Source: an uncultured Adlercreutzia sp.
Lineage (GTDB): Bacteria; Actinomycetota; Coriobacteriia; Coriobacteriales; Eggerthellaceae
Assembly (NCBI RefSeq): GCF_958431955.1
Contig: NZ_CAUASN010000031.1
Coordinates: forward strand, 1 to 30,854
DNA: 30,854 nt
Direction of reading: 5' to 3'
Shown in pieces: positions 10,304-18,255 of this stretch (its first letter is position 1; each line of letters opens with the position of its first letter). Under the pieces are notes generated by a model. The model searched no databases. It saw only the letters and a list, made by a program, of their open reading frames with translations, and was not told the DNA's origin. Position numbers and translations under genes: made by a program.

Positions 10304-10710
10304 TCGTCATAGATGCCAACGCGGCCATCGCTATAGCGCTGGGCACGGTCTATGGGGAGGGCCTTGAGCAGTTGCGGCTGGAAGACGAGCGCATAGCGGC
10401 GCCGTCGCTCCTTTGCGCGGAAGTCGCCCATGCCATGACGAAATACGTGCGCGGGGGTTACCTGACGGCGGCGGAGGCTCTCGATTGCGCCCGGGATGCC
10501 ATCTCCCTCGTAGACGACATGCACGATGACGGAGACCTGTGGGCTGAGGCTCTCACCGAGTCTGTTCGGCTCGAGCACTCCTCATACGACCTCTTCTATC
10601 TGGTTCTCGCCCGTCGAGAGGGCGCGACGCTGTTCACTATCGACCGCAAGCTCCAAGACCTCTGTGCGAGAAACGGCGTGAACTGCGTCTGGCTCGACAA
10701 GGAATTCTGA
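10300..10710 (+). CDS. PIN-domain ribonuclease toxin (VapC/FitB type)
   Basis: A 136-residue PIN-domain protein. All four acidic residues expected for the Mg-dependent RNase centre are present: Asp5 (VIDANAAI), Glu41 (LLCAEVAHAM), Asp97 (SSYDLFYLVLA) and Asp115 (LFTIDRKL), so the toxin looks intact. The start is the GTG at 10300, with GGGGGAG six bases upstream; the in-frame GTG at 10294 overlaps that site. Members of this family cleave tRNA or rRNA and halt growth when the antitoxin is lost. The true RNA target cannot be told from sequence. It ends five bases from the converging phosphatase gene with no hairpin visible between them. Confidence 0.87.
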   Translation: MIVIDANAAIAIALGTVYGEGLEQLRLEDERIAAPSLLCAEVAHAMTKYVRGGYLTAAEALDCARDAISLVDDMHDDGDLWAEALTESVRLEHSSYDLFYLVLARREGATLFTIDRKLQDLCARNGVNCVWLDKEF

Positions 10711-10715
10711 GCTGC

Positions 10716-11753
10716 CTACCCCGCCAGGGCGCGGAGGCTCTCTTGGGCCTCGGCGGTGAGGTGAAGGCCTTCGCGCACGTAGGTGGAGAAGTCGCCGTAG
10801 CGGCGGTCGATCTCGTCGAAGTAGGCGGTGAGGTAGGCCGGCCGTGCTTCCAGAAACGACAGGAGGCAGGCGCGCTCGTAGTCGGTCATGCCCGCATCGA
10901 GCCGCGACGCCTCGGCGACGATGAGGTCGGCGTGGTCCTCGTTCACGCGCAGGTAGTCCTCTATGATGGCGTCCTCGTCGGCGCCGGCCACGCGCAGAAG
11001 TGTGGCGCAGAGTACGCCGGTGCGGTCCTTCCCGTTCACGCAGTGGATGAGCGCCGGCTTCTGCTCGGCGGCCATGGAGCGCAGCGCCTGGCCCACGAGG
11101 GGATACTCGCTCACGTAGCGCCGGTAGTTGGCGCTCATGCGCTCCTCGGGCGCGCCGTACTTCCCGATAACGCCGGCCACGAGGCGCTTGTCGGCGTCTT
11201 TACGCCGGGTCTCGGCGGCGGGGGTGAGCGCGATGGTTTTCATGCCCACGATGTAGGGCTCGGGGTGCGCTGCCACCTCGCTGGCGGTGCGCAGGTCGTA
11301 CACGGTGGACACGCCGAGGGATTGGGAGAGGAAGGCCGCCTCCTCGGGCGTGATGGCCGCAAGCTCGCGGGAGCGGAAGATGCGCGCCTCGGCGAACGAG
11401 CCGCCCACGCCGCGGATGCGCGCCGTGCCGAAGGTGCGGGCGAGGGGGAGCGCCTCGAAGGCGAATCCGGCCACCAAAGGCGACGGCTCGCCGTCCTCGG
11501 TCACGGGCCGCACCTTCAGAAGGTAGCGCCCGGCCTGCGGGGGTGTATAGACGAACCGCCAGTTCACGCCGCGGCTCTTGTCCACGGCCTCGGTGGGGTA
11601 GGCCGTCCACGAGGCGCCGTCGTCCAGCGAGAACTCCATGGCGCAGATGGCGCGGTCGAAGTCGTCCACGTAGCCGGCGAACTCGATGGGGTGTCCCGCG
11701 TAGTACGGCGGCCGCGTGGCGGGGGCGAGAGAGTTTTCGGGGCGGTCGACCAT
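10716..11753 (-). CDS. Tyrosine-protein phosphatase with N-terminal beta-sandwich domain
   Basis: A 345-residue protein. The C-terminal two thirds match the bacterial Y_phosphatase3 (DSP-like) family: IRGVGGSFAEARIFRS, a YDLRTASE motif, and the catalytic P-loop HCVNGKDRTG with Cys238 and Arg244 (CX5R). It should dephosphorylate phosphotyrosine or a phosphoinositide-like substrate. The first ~110 residues (FSLDDGASW, then TPPQAGRYLLKVRPV) look like an Ig-like sandwich resembling the sulfite-oxidase dimerisation fold. No signal peptide is visible. The ATG at 11753 has AAAGGAA upstream. It lies 28 bases downstream of the serine hydrolase gene on the same strand and is probably in its operon. The link between the two functions is unknown. 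Confidence 0.88.
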   Translation of the reverse strand: MVDRPENSLAPATRPPYYAGHPIEFAGYVDDFDRAICAMEFSLDDGASWTAYPTEAVDKSRGVNWRFVYTPPQAGRYLLKVRPVTEDGEPSPLVAGFAFEALPLARTFGTARIRGVGGSFAEARIFRSRELAAITPEEAAFLSQSLGVSTVYDLRTASEVAAHPEPYIVGMKTIALTPAAETRRKDADKRLVAGVIGKYGAPEERMSANYRRYVSEYPLVGQALRSMAAEQKPALIHCVNGKDRTGVLCATLLRVAGADEDAIIEDYLRVNEDHADLIVAEASRLDAGMTDYERACLLSFLEARPAYLTAYFDEIDRRYGDFSTYVREGLHLTAEAQESLRALAG

Positions 11754-11781
11754 GGGGTTCCTTTCGCGAGGGGCCTCTCTC

Positions 11782-13569
11782 CTACACCAAGTCGCTGCGG
11801 ATCTCGAAGAGGGTGCGGGCGAGACGGGCGAAGGCCTGCTCGCCCTCGGCGGAGTCCGGTGCGTTCGTCATGACGACCATGAGGTAGTCGCGGTCGTTTA
11901 TGGTGACGATGCCCGAGTCGCAGACCGCGTCGTCTTCCTCGCCGTCGATCCAGCCGGCCTTGTTGCGTACGGTGATGTTGCTGCCGATGGAGGCCACGGC
12001 GGCTCCGTCTCCCTCGTCCGACGGGTCGGCCCCGTCTGCCTCGAGGTCGGGCTCTCCCGTTACCGCTACGGCGAGGTCCCCCGCGGCGTCGCTCGCGCCC
12101 GTGACGGAGACGAGCGCCTCGCCGAGATCTGCCACGCTCTTCCCGGCATCGGTCTCGGCATCGGCCTCGGCCTCGACCGCCCCGTCGTCCTCGGCGCCGG
12201 CTTCCGCTTCCGTGCCCTCGGCGCCCTCTTCCACGCCCTCCTCGGTGCCGGAGCCCTCCTCGGGCAGGTAGTCGGTGTGCCCCTCGCTCGTGGTGCCCGA
12301 AGCGCCGTTGCGCAGGAACGAGACCTCGGTGCGGGCGAACACATCCGAAAGCCACTGGGCGGCCGAGGTGTCGGCGGTGGTGAGGTAGTCGTAGATCTTC
12401 AGCCACATGAGAGCCGACTGCCGGGTGGTGTAATGGGGGAAGTACGTGTCGTTGACCAGGGCGGTGTTCACCCCGGCCTCTGAGAGCCACTCCTCCATGC
12501 CGTCGGTGCCGTAGGTGCGGCGCAGCTTGCCGTAGGAGGAGTTGTCCGACCATACGATGGTGTTCTCCACCTGCGCCAGGCGCGTCGAGCTCGTGCGGTT
12601 GATGTCGTTGGGGAACTCCTTGTTCACGACGTAAGCGCAGTACGGCCCCTTGAACGAGCTCGCGCCGTAGATGGAGGCGTCCAGGTTGCCGGCGATGCCG
12701 CGGCCCGTGCCGAGGTCCATGAGCAGGTAGCCTGCCTCGTAGCCGTTGTCGTTGTAGTAGGCGAGCGCGTGGTCGAGGCTCGTGAGCGAGCGCTCGGACA
12801 GCTCGGGCGCGGCCGCATCGCCGTCGGTGCTCAGGGCGAAGGCGAAGGGGGTCGTCTGGTCGGGGAGGGCTGTGATCTCCTCGCGGGTGGGGGTGTGGGC
12901 GGGAAGCTTCGCCAGATCGGGCTCCACGGGCCGCGCCAGGCTCACCTGGGTGGCGACGCTCTGGCCGATTGCGGCGCCGGTGCTCTGCACGGCGTTCGCG
13001 CCCAGGACGCCGACGTGCTTCGTCCCGTCGTGTTCGGCGGCCGGCGCGAAGGGCCCCACGTGGGCGATGGCCATGACGAGGATGATGGCCACGGCCCCGA
13101 CGAGGGCCGCGGCGCCGATGCGGCGCACGTTGAGGCCGCCGGCGAAGATGCCGGCCGGGGCGCTCCCGTGGCTGCCGATGGCGTGGGCCTTGGGCGCGAA
13201 GGGCGATGCGGCGCCTGTGAAGATGGCCTTCGCGAGGCCGGAATGGCGCGTGCGGCTCCCGCGGGGAGATGCGGCCGCATCGTCTCGGTGCGAGCCGTGA
13301 GAGGCCGGCACGCCGCGGCCCCGCGAGGCGCCGCGGCTCCGGTTCGGCGCCCCTGCGGGCCTTTGGCGGGTGGGGGAGGCGCCGGCGCGGGAAGAACCCC
13401 GGTGGGGCGCCGGATGGTCGGTGTAGTCGTCGCGCAGGGGGTTGTGGCGGGTGCGCCGCGCGTCGGCCGCCGAGCGGGGACGCCCTTCGAGCCGCCCCGT
13501 GGACAGCGAGAGGCCGCCCTGGGGGCGGCGGGGCTCGTCGTCGTAGCAGCTGTAGTCGGGTCGGGACAT
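11782..13569 (-). CDS. Membrane-anchored class A beta-lactamase-like serine hydrolase
   Basis: A 595-residue protein in three parts. Residues 1-150 form a basic, Arg/Ser/Pro-rich cytoplasmic region. Residues ~152-170 (ALVGAVAIILVMAIAHV) are one membrane span. The rest is extracytoplasmic. The hydrolase core shows the penicillin-interacting motifs: SxxK (Ser304-Lys307 in SSFKG), SDN (341-343) and KAG (537-539, in place of KTG). It may be a DD-peptidase-like or regulatory penicillin-binding homologue; true beta-lactamase activity is not assured. A ~100-residue, Glu/Asp/Ala/Gly-rich segment (about 425-525) is inserted between SDN and KAG. The ATG at 13569 follows AAGGAA. It is probably the first gene of an operon with the phosphatase. 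Confidence 0.85.
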   Translation of the reverse strand: MSRPDYSCYDDEPRRPQGGLSLSTGRLEGRPRSAADARRTRHNPLRDDYTDHPAPHRGSSRAGASPTRQRPAGAPNRSRGASRGRGVPASHGSHRDDAAASPRGSRTRHSGLAKAIFTGAASPFAPKAHAIGSHGSAPAGIFAGGLNVRRIGAAALVGAVAIILVMAIAHVGPFAPAAEHDGTKHVGVLGANAVQSTGAAIGQSVATQVSLARPVEPDLAKLPAHTPTREEITALPDQTTPFAFALSTDGDAAAPELSERSLTSLDHALAYYNDNGYEAGYLLMDLGTGRGIAGNLDASIYGASSFKGPYCAYVVNKEFPNDINRTSSTRLAQVENTIVWSDNSSYGKLRRTYGTDGMEEWLSEAGVNTALVNDTYFPHYTTRQSALMWLKIYDYLTTADTSAAQWLSDVFARTEVSFLRNGASGTTSEGHTDYLPEEGSGTEEGVEEGAEGTEAEAGAEDDGAVEAEADAETDAGKSVADLGEALVSVTGASDAAGDLAVAVTGEPDLEADGADPSDEGDGAAVASIGSNITVRNKAGWIDGEEDDAVCDSGIVTINDRDYLMVVMTNAPDSAEGEQAFARLARTLFEIRSDLV

Positions 13570-13809
13570 AGGTTCCTTCGCGGGTGCGGCGTTTAAGCGT
13601 TGTTTCTCAGCAGGCCCATAGTAGCAATTCGCGGTTCCCCGCGGGCGACTTCTTACAAATTCCTTAACGCGAACGGCAATAATTGACGCGAGAACGCCCC
13701 GGAGCGGCGTCGGGCCTGTGCGGTTGCGGCCGGCATCGGGCCCGCGCGCCTCCCTGTGGAAGTTTGGTTGCGGCGCCGCGGGTAGGCCGCCGCCGCGCCG
13801 CGCATCGCC

Positions 13810-13815
13810 TATACT
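13810..13815 (+). promoter_or_regulatory. -10 element for SRP RNA
   Basis: TATACT at 13810-13815 lies 24 bases before the first base of the closing stem of the SRP RNA. No good -35 is seen 17 bases upstream. The true 5' end may be near 13822. Confidence 0.5.
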
Positions 13816-13833
13816 GTGGTGTTACGAGTTCGA

Positions 13834-13938
13834 GTGCCTCGAATGGGTATGGGCGGCGACATGTTCCGAACCTGGTCAGGTCCGGGAGGAAGCAGCCATA
13901 AGGGACCGCTGACGAGCGCCCATGCCTATTCGGGGCAC
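13834..13938 (+). ncRNA. ffs: Signal recognition particle RNA, small bacterial type
   Basis: This is the RNA scaffold that binds Ffh and targets nascent membrane and exported proteins. The conserved apical domain is present: GGTCAGGTCCGG at about 13875, then AGGAAGCAGCC. The ends close a 22-base helix in which 13834-13855 pairs with 13917-13938 through mostly Watson-Crick and some G.T pairs. That gives an RNA of about 105 bases, the size of the Alu-less bacterial form. A run of five T residues (13939-13943) follows the closing helix and should terminate transcription. It lies 59 bases before the DedA gene. Confidence 0.95.
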
Positions 13939-13997
13939 TTTTTCATGGCTTTGTCGCGCCGCAGTCGCCGGCGCCGTTTGAAAGGTTCTGACGCTTC

Positions 13998-14879
13998 ATG
14001 GGCATCATCGACTTCTTTATCAACCTGCTGAAGGACCCGCGCGGGTTCATCGCCGGGTGGATTATCGCGCTCGGGCCGGTGTGGGTGTACACGCCGCTGT
14101 TCCTCATCGTGTTTGTGGAGACGGGGCTCGTGTTCTTCCCGTTTTTGCCGGGCGACTCGCTCCTGTTCGCGGCCGGCGTGTTCTCCGCGGACGGCGGCGG
14201 CCTGAACGTGTGGGCCACCCTCATCGTGTTCTGGGTGGCGGCCATTCTGGGCAACACCTCGAACTACTGGATCGCGCGCCTGTTCGGCAGCCGCATCATC
14301 GATTCGGGGAAGGTGGGTGCGCTCACGCCCGAGCGCATGGCCAAGCTCGACCACTTCTTCGAGCGCTACGGCGGGCTGACCATCGTTATCACGCGCTTCA
14401 TGCCGTTCTTTCGCACCTTCGCGCCCTTCATCGCGGGCACGGGGCACATGAACTTCGGGAAGTTCACGTTCTTCAACGTCATCGGCGGCGTGAGCTGGGT
14501 GAGCTTGTTCGTGCTGGTGGGCTACTTCTTCGGCGGCGTGCCCTTCGTGCAGGAGCACTTCGAGGTGATCGTGCTGGGCATCGTGGCCGTGTCGGTGGCG
14601 CCGGCGTTCGTGGGCGTCATCAAGGCGGCGCTGAACAGCCGCCGCGCCAAGGCGGGCGACCCGGTGGCCCAGGCCGAGGAGCGCGTGAGCGAGGCCGAGT
14701 ACCAGCGCGAGCTGACCGAGGAGAAGGTGCTGCGCGCCGAGGCCGCCGCCAAGGCCGAGGCCCGCGCGCGGGTGGCCGCCGAGCGGGCTGCCGAGCAGGA
14801 GCCGGCGGCGGACGCCGATGGCGGGCGGGCTGTCGCGCCGGCGGCACCTTCCGCATCTGAGGAGAAAGACGGGGAATAG
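13998..14879 (+). CDS. DedA family membrane protein
   Basis: A 293-residue inner-membrane protein of the DedA/VTT family, proposed to move lipids or the undecaprenyl-phosphate carrier and to support proton-motive force. Family hallmarks are ETGLVFFPFLPGDSLLF (about residues 40-56), the loop with GNTSNYWIARLFG, and the re-entrant motif ITRFMPFFRTFAPFIAGTGHM with its conserved arginines. Some five to six hydrophobic segments fill residues 1-215. The last ~75 residues are an Ala/Glu/Arg-rich coiled-coil-like tail that typical ~200-residue DedA proteins lack. The ATG at 13998 has only a distant GAAAGG (12 bases). The stop is three bases before dnaX, so the two genes are almost certainly co-transcribed. 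Confidence 0.93.
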   Translation: MGIIDFFINLLKDPRGFIAGWIIALGPVWVYTPLFLIVFVETGLVFFPFLPGDSLLFAAGVFSADGGGLNVWATLIVFWVAAILGNTSNYWIARLFGSRIIDSGKVGALTPERMAKLDHFFERYGGLTIVITRFMPFFRTFAPFIAGTGHMNFGKFTFFNVIGGVSWVSLFVLVGYFFGGVPFVQEHFEVIVLGIVAVSVAPAFVGVIKAALNSRRAKAGDPVAQAEERVSEAEYQRELTEEKVLRAEAAAKAEARARVAAERAAEQEPAADADGGRAVAPAAPSASEEKDGE

Positions 14880-14882
14880 GCT

Positions 14883-17192
14883 ATGGCAGAGGCCCTCTAC
14901 CGCAAGTACCGACCGCAGATCTTCGAGGATGTGGTCGGGCAGGAGCACATCGAACGCACCATCAAGAACGCCATCGCCCAGGACAAGGTGAGCCATGCCT
15001 ACCTGTTCACCGGTCCGCGCGGCACGGGCAAGACCACCACGGCGCGCCTTCTGGCCAAGGCGCTGCTGTGCGAGAGCGGCCCTACGGCCGAGCCCGACGG
15101 CACCTGCGACGACTGCGAGATGATCGCCGCCGGCGAGCACCCGGATGTCTACGAGCTGGACGCCGCGAGCCGCACCGGCGTGGAGAACGTGCGCGAGGAG
15201 ATCATCGGGCGCGTGCAGTTCGCCCCCACGCGCGGCCGCTACAAGGTGTACATCATCGACGAGGTGCACATGCTCTCGACGGCCGCCTTCAACGCGCTGC
15301 TGAAGACGCTGGAGGAACCGCCGAGCCATGTGGTGTTCATTCTGGCCACCACCGATCCGCAGAAGGTGCCCGAGACCATCCACTCGCGTTGCCAGCGCTT
15401 CGACTTCCGCCGCATCTCCACCGAGGCCATGGTGTCGCGCCTCGGTGCCATCTGCACGGCCGAGGGGGTGGAGTTCGAGGGAGAGGCGCTCGATCTGATC
15501 GCGCATCGGGCCGAGGGCGGCATGCGCAACGCGCTGACGTCGCTCGAGCAGCTCATCGCCTTCGGCGACGGGGCGGTGACCATGGAAGTGGCCGAGCGCA
15601 TGCTGGGCGCGGTGGACTCCACCGACCTGGCCGACATCGTGCGGGCCGTGGGCGCGCGGGACGCGGCCGCGTGCTTCCAGTGGGTGGCCGAGTACGTGGA
15701 GACCGGCGCCGACATGGCGCAGTTCGTGGGGAATCTGGCCGAGCACGTGCGCAACATGTACGTGATGGCCGTGGCCGGCGCCGACGTGGTGCTGGATGTG
15801 AGCGAGTCGACCCGCCGCGAGCTGGCCGAGGAGCTGCCGCTGTTCGGGCCCGACCGCCTGGCGCGGCTTCTGGAGGTGCTGGGCGACGTGGCGAGCGACC
15901 TGAAGACGTCCACGAACCCGCGGCTCACCTTCGAGATCGCCCTGACGCGCATGGTGCGCCCCGAGTCGGACACCACCTTGGAGGCCCTGGCCGAGCGCAT
16001 CGAGCAGCTGGAGCGCCAGCTGGCCGGCGCGGCCGTGGTGGCCGCGGCATCGCCCGCGCCTGCGGCTCCGGTGAGCGCGCCCGCGGCCCCCGCTCCTGCC
16101 TCTGCGCCGGCTCCTGCGCCCGCACCGATGGGTTCCTCGACTTCTCCCGAGCCTGCGCCTGCGGCCTCGGCGGAGGCTCCGGTTCCTGCGGCTTCGGCCG
16201 CCCCGCAGCCGACTTCGGCACCTGCGCCCGCGTCGACTCCAGCAGCCCCGGCTCCGGCAGCGAGTGCGCCCGCGCCCGTGTCCGCGCCTGCCGCTGCCCC
16301 GCAGGCCGCTCCTGCGGCCGCTTCGGGTTCGGTATCCTCCGAGGTGGCGGCCCTGCTGGGCAACGCCGCCTCGCTGCAGCGGCTGTGGGCCGGCGTGCTC
16401 GCGTCGCTCAAGAAATCGAAGGCCGCCTACGGCGTGCTGTTCATGAACACGAAGGCCGTCTTCGACGGGAAGGCCCTTATCGTGGAGTTCCCCGCCGAGA
16501 ATGACTTCGCCTTCCGCGCGGTGCAGAAGCCCGACGTGCAGCAGGAGCTGGCGGCCGCCCTGCGCCAGGAGGCGCGCTGCGACATCCCCTTCGAGCTGCG
16601 CAAGGCCGGCTCAGGCGCGGCCGCACGCGCGGCATCGGCTGCTGCGCCCTCGGCCGGCGGGGTGGCCCAGCCCAACCCCGTGGCCGCGGCCGCCGCCCGC
16701 GCCGCGGCGAGCGTGGGGGCCTCCGCTGCCGCGCCCGCGCCGTCCGTCCCTTCAGCGAGCGCCCCGGTTCCGGCCGCCCCGACACCGGCTCCGACCCTGG
16801 CCGCCCCGGCATCGCAGCCGGCCCAGAAGGGCCCCGAGGAAGTTCCCCCGTGGGAGAGCGCCCCCGCCGCCTCGGCCGCTCCTGCCGCCCAGTCCGCTCC
16901 GCAGCCCGCGCCCGACGACGACCGGCCCCCCTACGACGACTACGTTCCCTACGACGACGCCGACATCCCCTTCGAGGAGCCCGGCGCCGCCCCGTCCGTC
17001 CCCGCGTCGCCGGCCCCTGCCGCCGCGCCCGCGCCAGCTATGACGCCGGCTGCGGCCACGCCCCTGCCGCCGGAGCCCGATTCGGTGTCGGGGCCGTCTC
17101 CGAACCCCGTGCCCGAGCCCGATGACGACGAGCTGAACGCGTCTTTGGCCTTCGGATTCGGTGACGGCATCACATTCCAGGAAATGTCCTAG
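14883..17192 (+). CDS. dnaX: DNA polymerase III subunit gamma/tau
   Basis: A 769-residue clamp-loader ATPase. The AAA+ module has Walker A GPRGTGKTTTAR (Lys50), Walker B VYIIDEVHML and sensor 1 FILATTDPQKVPETIHSRCQRF. The zinc module has Cys63, Cys75 and Cys78, but the position of the fourth ligand reads Asp72 (EPDGTCDDC). After about residue 385 comes a long Ala/Pro linker, then the tau-type domain (LWAGVLASLKKSKAAYGVLF, about 500-580), a second Ala/Pro linker, and an acidic Pro/Tyr tail (DDDRPPYDDYVPYDD). No A-rich slippery site is seen, so a gamma form from programmed frameshifting is not evident. The ATG at 14883 lies three bases after the DedA stop, with CGGGGAA upstream. Confidence 0.96.
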   Translation: MAEALYRKYRPQIFEDVVGQEHIERTIKNAIAQDKVSHAYLFTGPRGTGKTTTARLLAKALLCESGPTAEPDGTCDDCEMIAAGEHPDVYELDAASRTGVENVREEIIGRVQFAPTRGRYKVYIIDEVHMLSTAAFNALLKTLEEPPSHVVFILATTDPQKVPETIHSRCQRFDFRRISTEAMVSRLGAICTAEGVEFEGEALDLIAHRAEGGMRNALTSLEQLIAFGDGAVTMEVAERMLGAVDSTDLADIVRAVGARDAAACFQWVAEYVETGADMAQFVGNLAEHVRNMYVMAVAGADVVLDVSESTRRELAEELPLFGPDRLARLLEVLGDVASDLKTSTNPRLTFEIALTRMVRPESDTTLEALAERIEQLERQLAGAAVVAAASPAPAAPVSAPAAPAPASAPAPAPAPMGSSTSPEPAPAASAEAPVPAASAAPQPTSAPAPASTPAAPAPAASAPAPVSAPAAAPQAAPAAASGSVSSEVAALLGNAASLQRLWAGVLASLKKSKAAYGVLFMNTKAVFDGKALIVEFPAENDFAFRAVQKPDVQQELAAALRQEARCDIPFELRKAGSGAAARAASAAAPSAGGVAQPNPVAAAAARAAASVGASAAAPAPSVPSASAPVPAAPTPAPTLAAPASQPAQKGPEEVPPWESAPAASAAPAAQSAPQPAPDDDRPPYDDYVPYDDADIPFEEPGAAPSVPASPAPAAAPAPAMTPAAATPLPPEPDSVSGPSPNPVPEPDDDELNASLAFGFGDGITFQEMS

Positions 17193-17204
17193 GGCCCGAT
17201 GGCC

Positions 17205-17210
17205 TACAAT
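17205..17210 (+). promoter_or_regulatory. Possible internal -10 before ybaB
   Basis: TACAAT stands 39 bases before the ybaB start, just after the dnaX stop. The -35 region is poor, so it could be a weak promoter for ybaB-recR or chance. Confidence 0.3.
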
Positions 17211-17248
17211 AGTCCGCACCGTTCAACTCGACAGAAGGAGTCCCTTCC

Positions 17249-17557
17249 ATGGATATGAAGAAGATGATGAAGCAGGCCCAGAAGATGCAGCGCGACGCCG
17301 CGGCCGCCCAGGAGGAGATCGCCGCCATGACCTTCGAGGCCTCCGCCGGCGGCGGCATGGTGAAGGCCACGGCCACCGGCGACGGCGCCATCACCTCCGT
17401 TGTCATCGACCCGGCCGCGGTGGACCCGGAGGACGTGGAGATGCTGCAGGACATGGTGACGGCGGCCGTGAACGAGGCTCTGCGCTCCGCCTCCGAGGCC
17501 GCGAGCGCCCGCATGAACGCCATCATGGGCGGCATGAAGATCCCCGGCCTGATGTAG
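17249..17557 (+). CDS. YbaB/EbfC family nucleoid-associated protein
   Basis: A 102-residue DNA-binding protein. It begins MKKMMKQAQKMQRDAAAAQE and continues with FEASAGGGMVKATATGDGAI, the tweezer-like dimer fold typical of YbaB/EbfC. The C terminus (MNAIMGGMKIPGLM) is also characteristic. Proteins of this family bind DNA with little sequence preference and are linked to nucleoid structure and repair. The ATG at 17249 is preceded by AGAAGGAG at eight bases. Its place between dnaX and recR is the classic bacterial order and supports the call. It is probably co-transcribed with recR, whose start is 16 bases after this stop. Confidence 0.96.
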   Translation: MDMKKMMKQAQKMQRDAAAAQEEIAAMTFEASAGGGMVKATATGDGAITSVVIDPAAVDPEDVEMLQDMVTAAVNEALRSASEAASARMNAIMGGMKIPGLM

Positions 17558-17573
17558 CCGCGAGGGGTTTTCC

Positions 17574-18170
17574 GTGCAGGCAGCGCCTTCCATTCAGAAG
17601 CTCCTCGACGAGCTGGAGCGGCTTCCCGGCGTGGGGCCCAAGTCGGCCCAGCGCATGGCCTATTGGATCCTGAATACCGACGCCGCCGAGGCGCTGCGCC
17701 TGGCCGACGCCATCCGCGAGGTGAAGGCGGGCGTGCACTTCTGCGCCCGGTGCTTCAACTACGCCGAGGGCGACGTGTGCGAGATCTGCGCGAGCGGCAA
17801 GCGCGACGGGTCGGTCATCTGCGTGGTGAGCGAGCCGCGCGACATTCCGCCCATCGAGCGCACGGCGGTGTTCAACGGGGTGTACCACGTGCTCGGCGGC
17901 GTGCTCGCGCCCATGGAGGGCGTCGGCCCCGACCAGCTGCACATCGCCGAGCTCATGGCGCGTCTGGGCCGCGAGGAGGTAAGCGAGGTGCTCTTGGCCA
18001 TGAACCCCAACATCGAGGGCGAGACCACGGCCGCCTACCTGGCCCGGCTCATCAAGCCTTTGGGCGTGAAGGTGACGCGCCCCGCGAGCGGGCTTCCCGT
18101 CGGCGGCGATTTGGAGTTCGCCGACGAGGTGACGCTCGGCCGCGCCCTGGAGGGCCGCCTGCCGCTGTAG
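17574..18170 (+). CDS. recR: Recombination mediator protein RecR
   Basis: A 198-residue protein that works with RecO (and RecF) to load RecA at single-strand gaps. In order it has a helix-hairpin-helix (RLPGVGPKSAQRMAYWIL, residues ~16-33), a C4 zinc finger (Cys57, Cys60, Cys69, Cys72 in CARCFNYAEGDVCEIC), a Toprim domain (ICVVSEPRDI onward) and the C-terminal Walker-B-like section. The length is normal. The start is a GTG at 17574 with GCGAGGGG seven bases upstream. It closes the dnaX-ybaB-recR block and is followed by a strong hairpin. Confidence 0.97.
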   Translation: MQAAPSIQKLLDELERLPGVGPKSAQRMAYWILNTDAAEALRLADAIREVKAGVHFCARCFNYAEGDVCEICASGKRDGSVICVVSEPRDIPPIERTAVFNGVYHVLGGVLAPMEGVGPDQLHIAELMARLGREEVSEVLLAMNPNIEGETTAAYLARLIKPLGVKVTRPASGLPVGGDLEFADEVTLGRALEGRLPL

Positions 18171-18193
18171 GCCGCCCCTTCCGCATCCGATAG

Positions 18194-18234
18194 AAAAAGA
18201 GGCGCCGCTGCGGGCGATTCCGCAGCGGCGCCTC
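18194..18234. terminator. Strong terminator shared by recR and the converging gene
   Basis: A perfect 15-bp stem (18199-18213 with 18220-18234) carries the six-base loop GCGATT. On the minus strand the stem is followed by TTTTT (18198-18194), a textbook intrinsic terminator for the gene at 18256-18576. On the plus strand the tail is only CGCGTTTCC, but the stem probably also ends recR transcripts. Confidence 0.88.
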
Positions 18235-18255
18235 TCGCGTTTCCGAGCCGGGACG

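Noticed and set aside
13926..15746. 606-codon minus-strand frame opposite DedA and dnaX
   Set aside because: Antisense to two clear genes and begins beside the SRP RNA; no motif.
16400..16430. Possible programmed frameshift site in dnaX (CTCAAGAAATCGAAG)
   Set aside because: It lacks the A-AAA-AAG type slippery heptamer and no stop in the shifted frame is paired with a hairpin; the full tau frame is intact.
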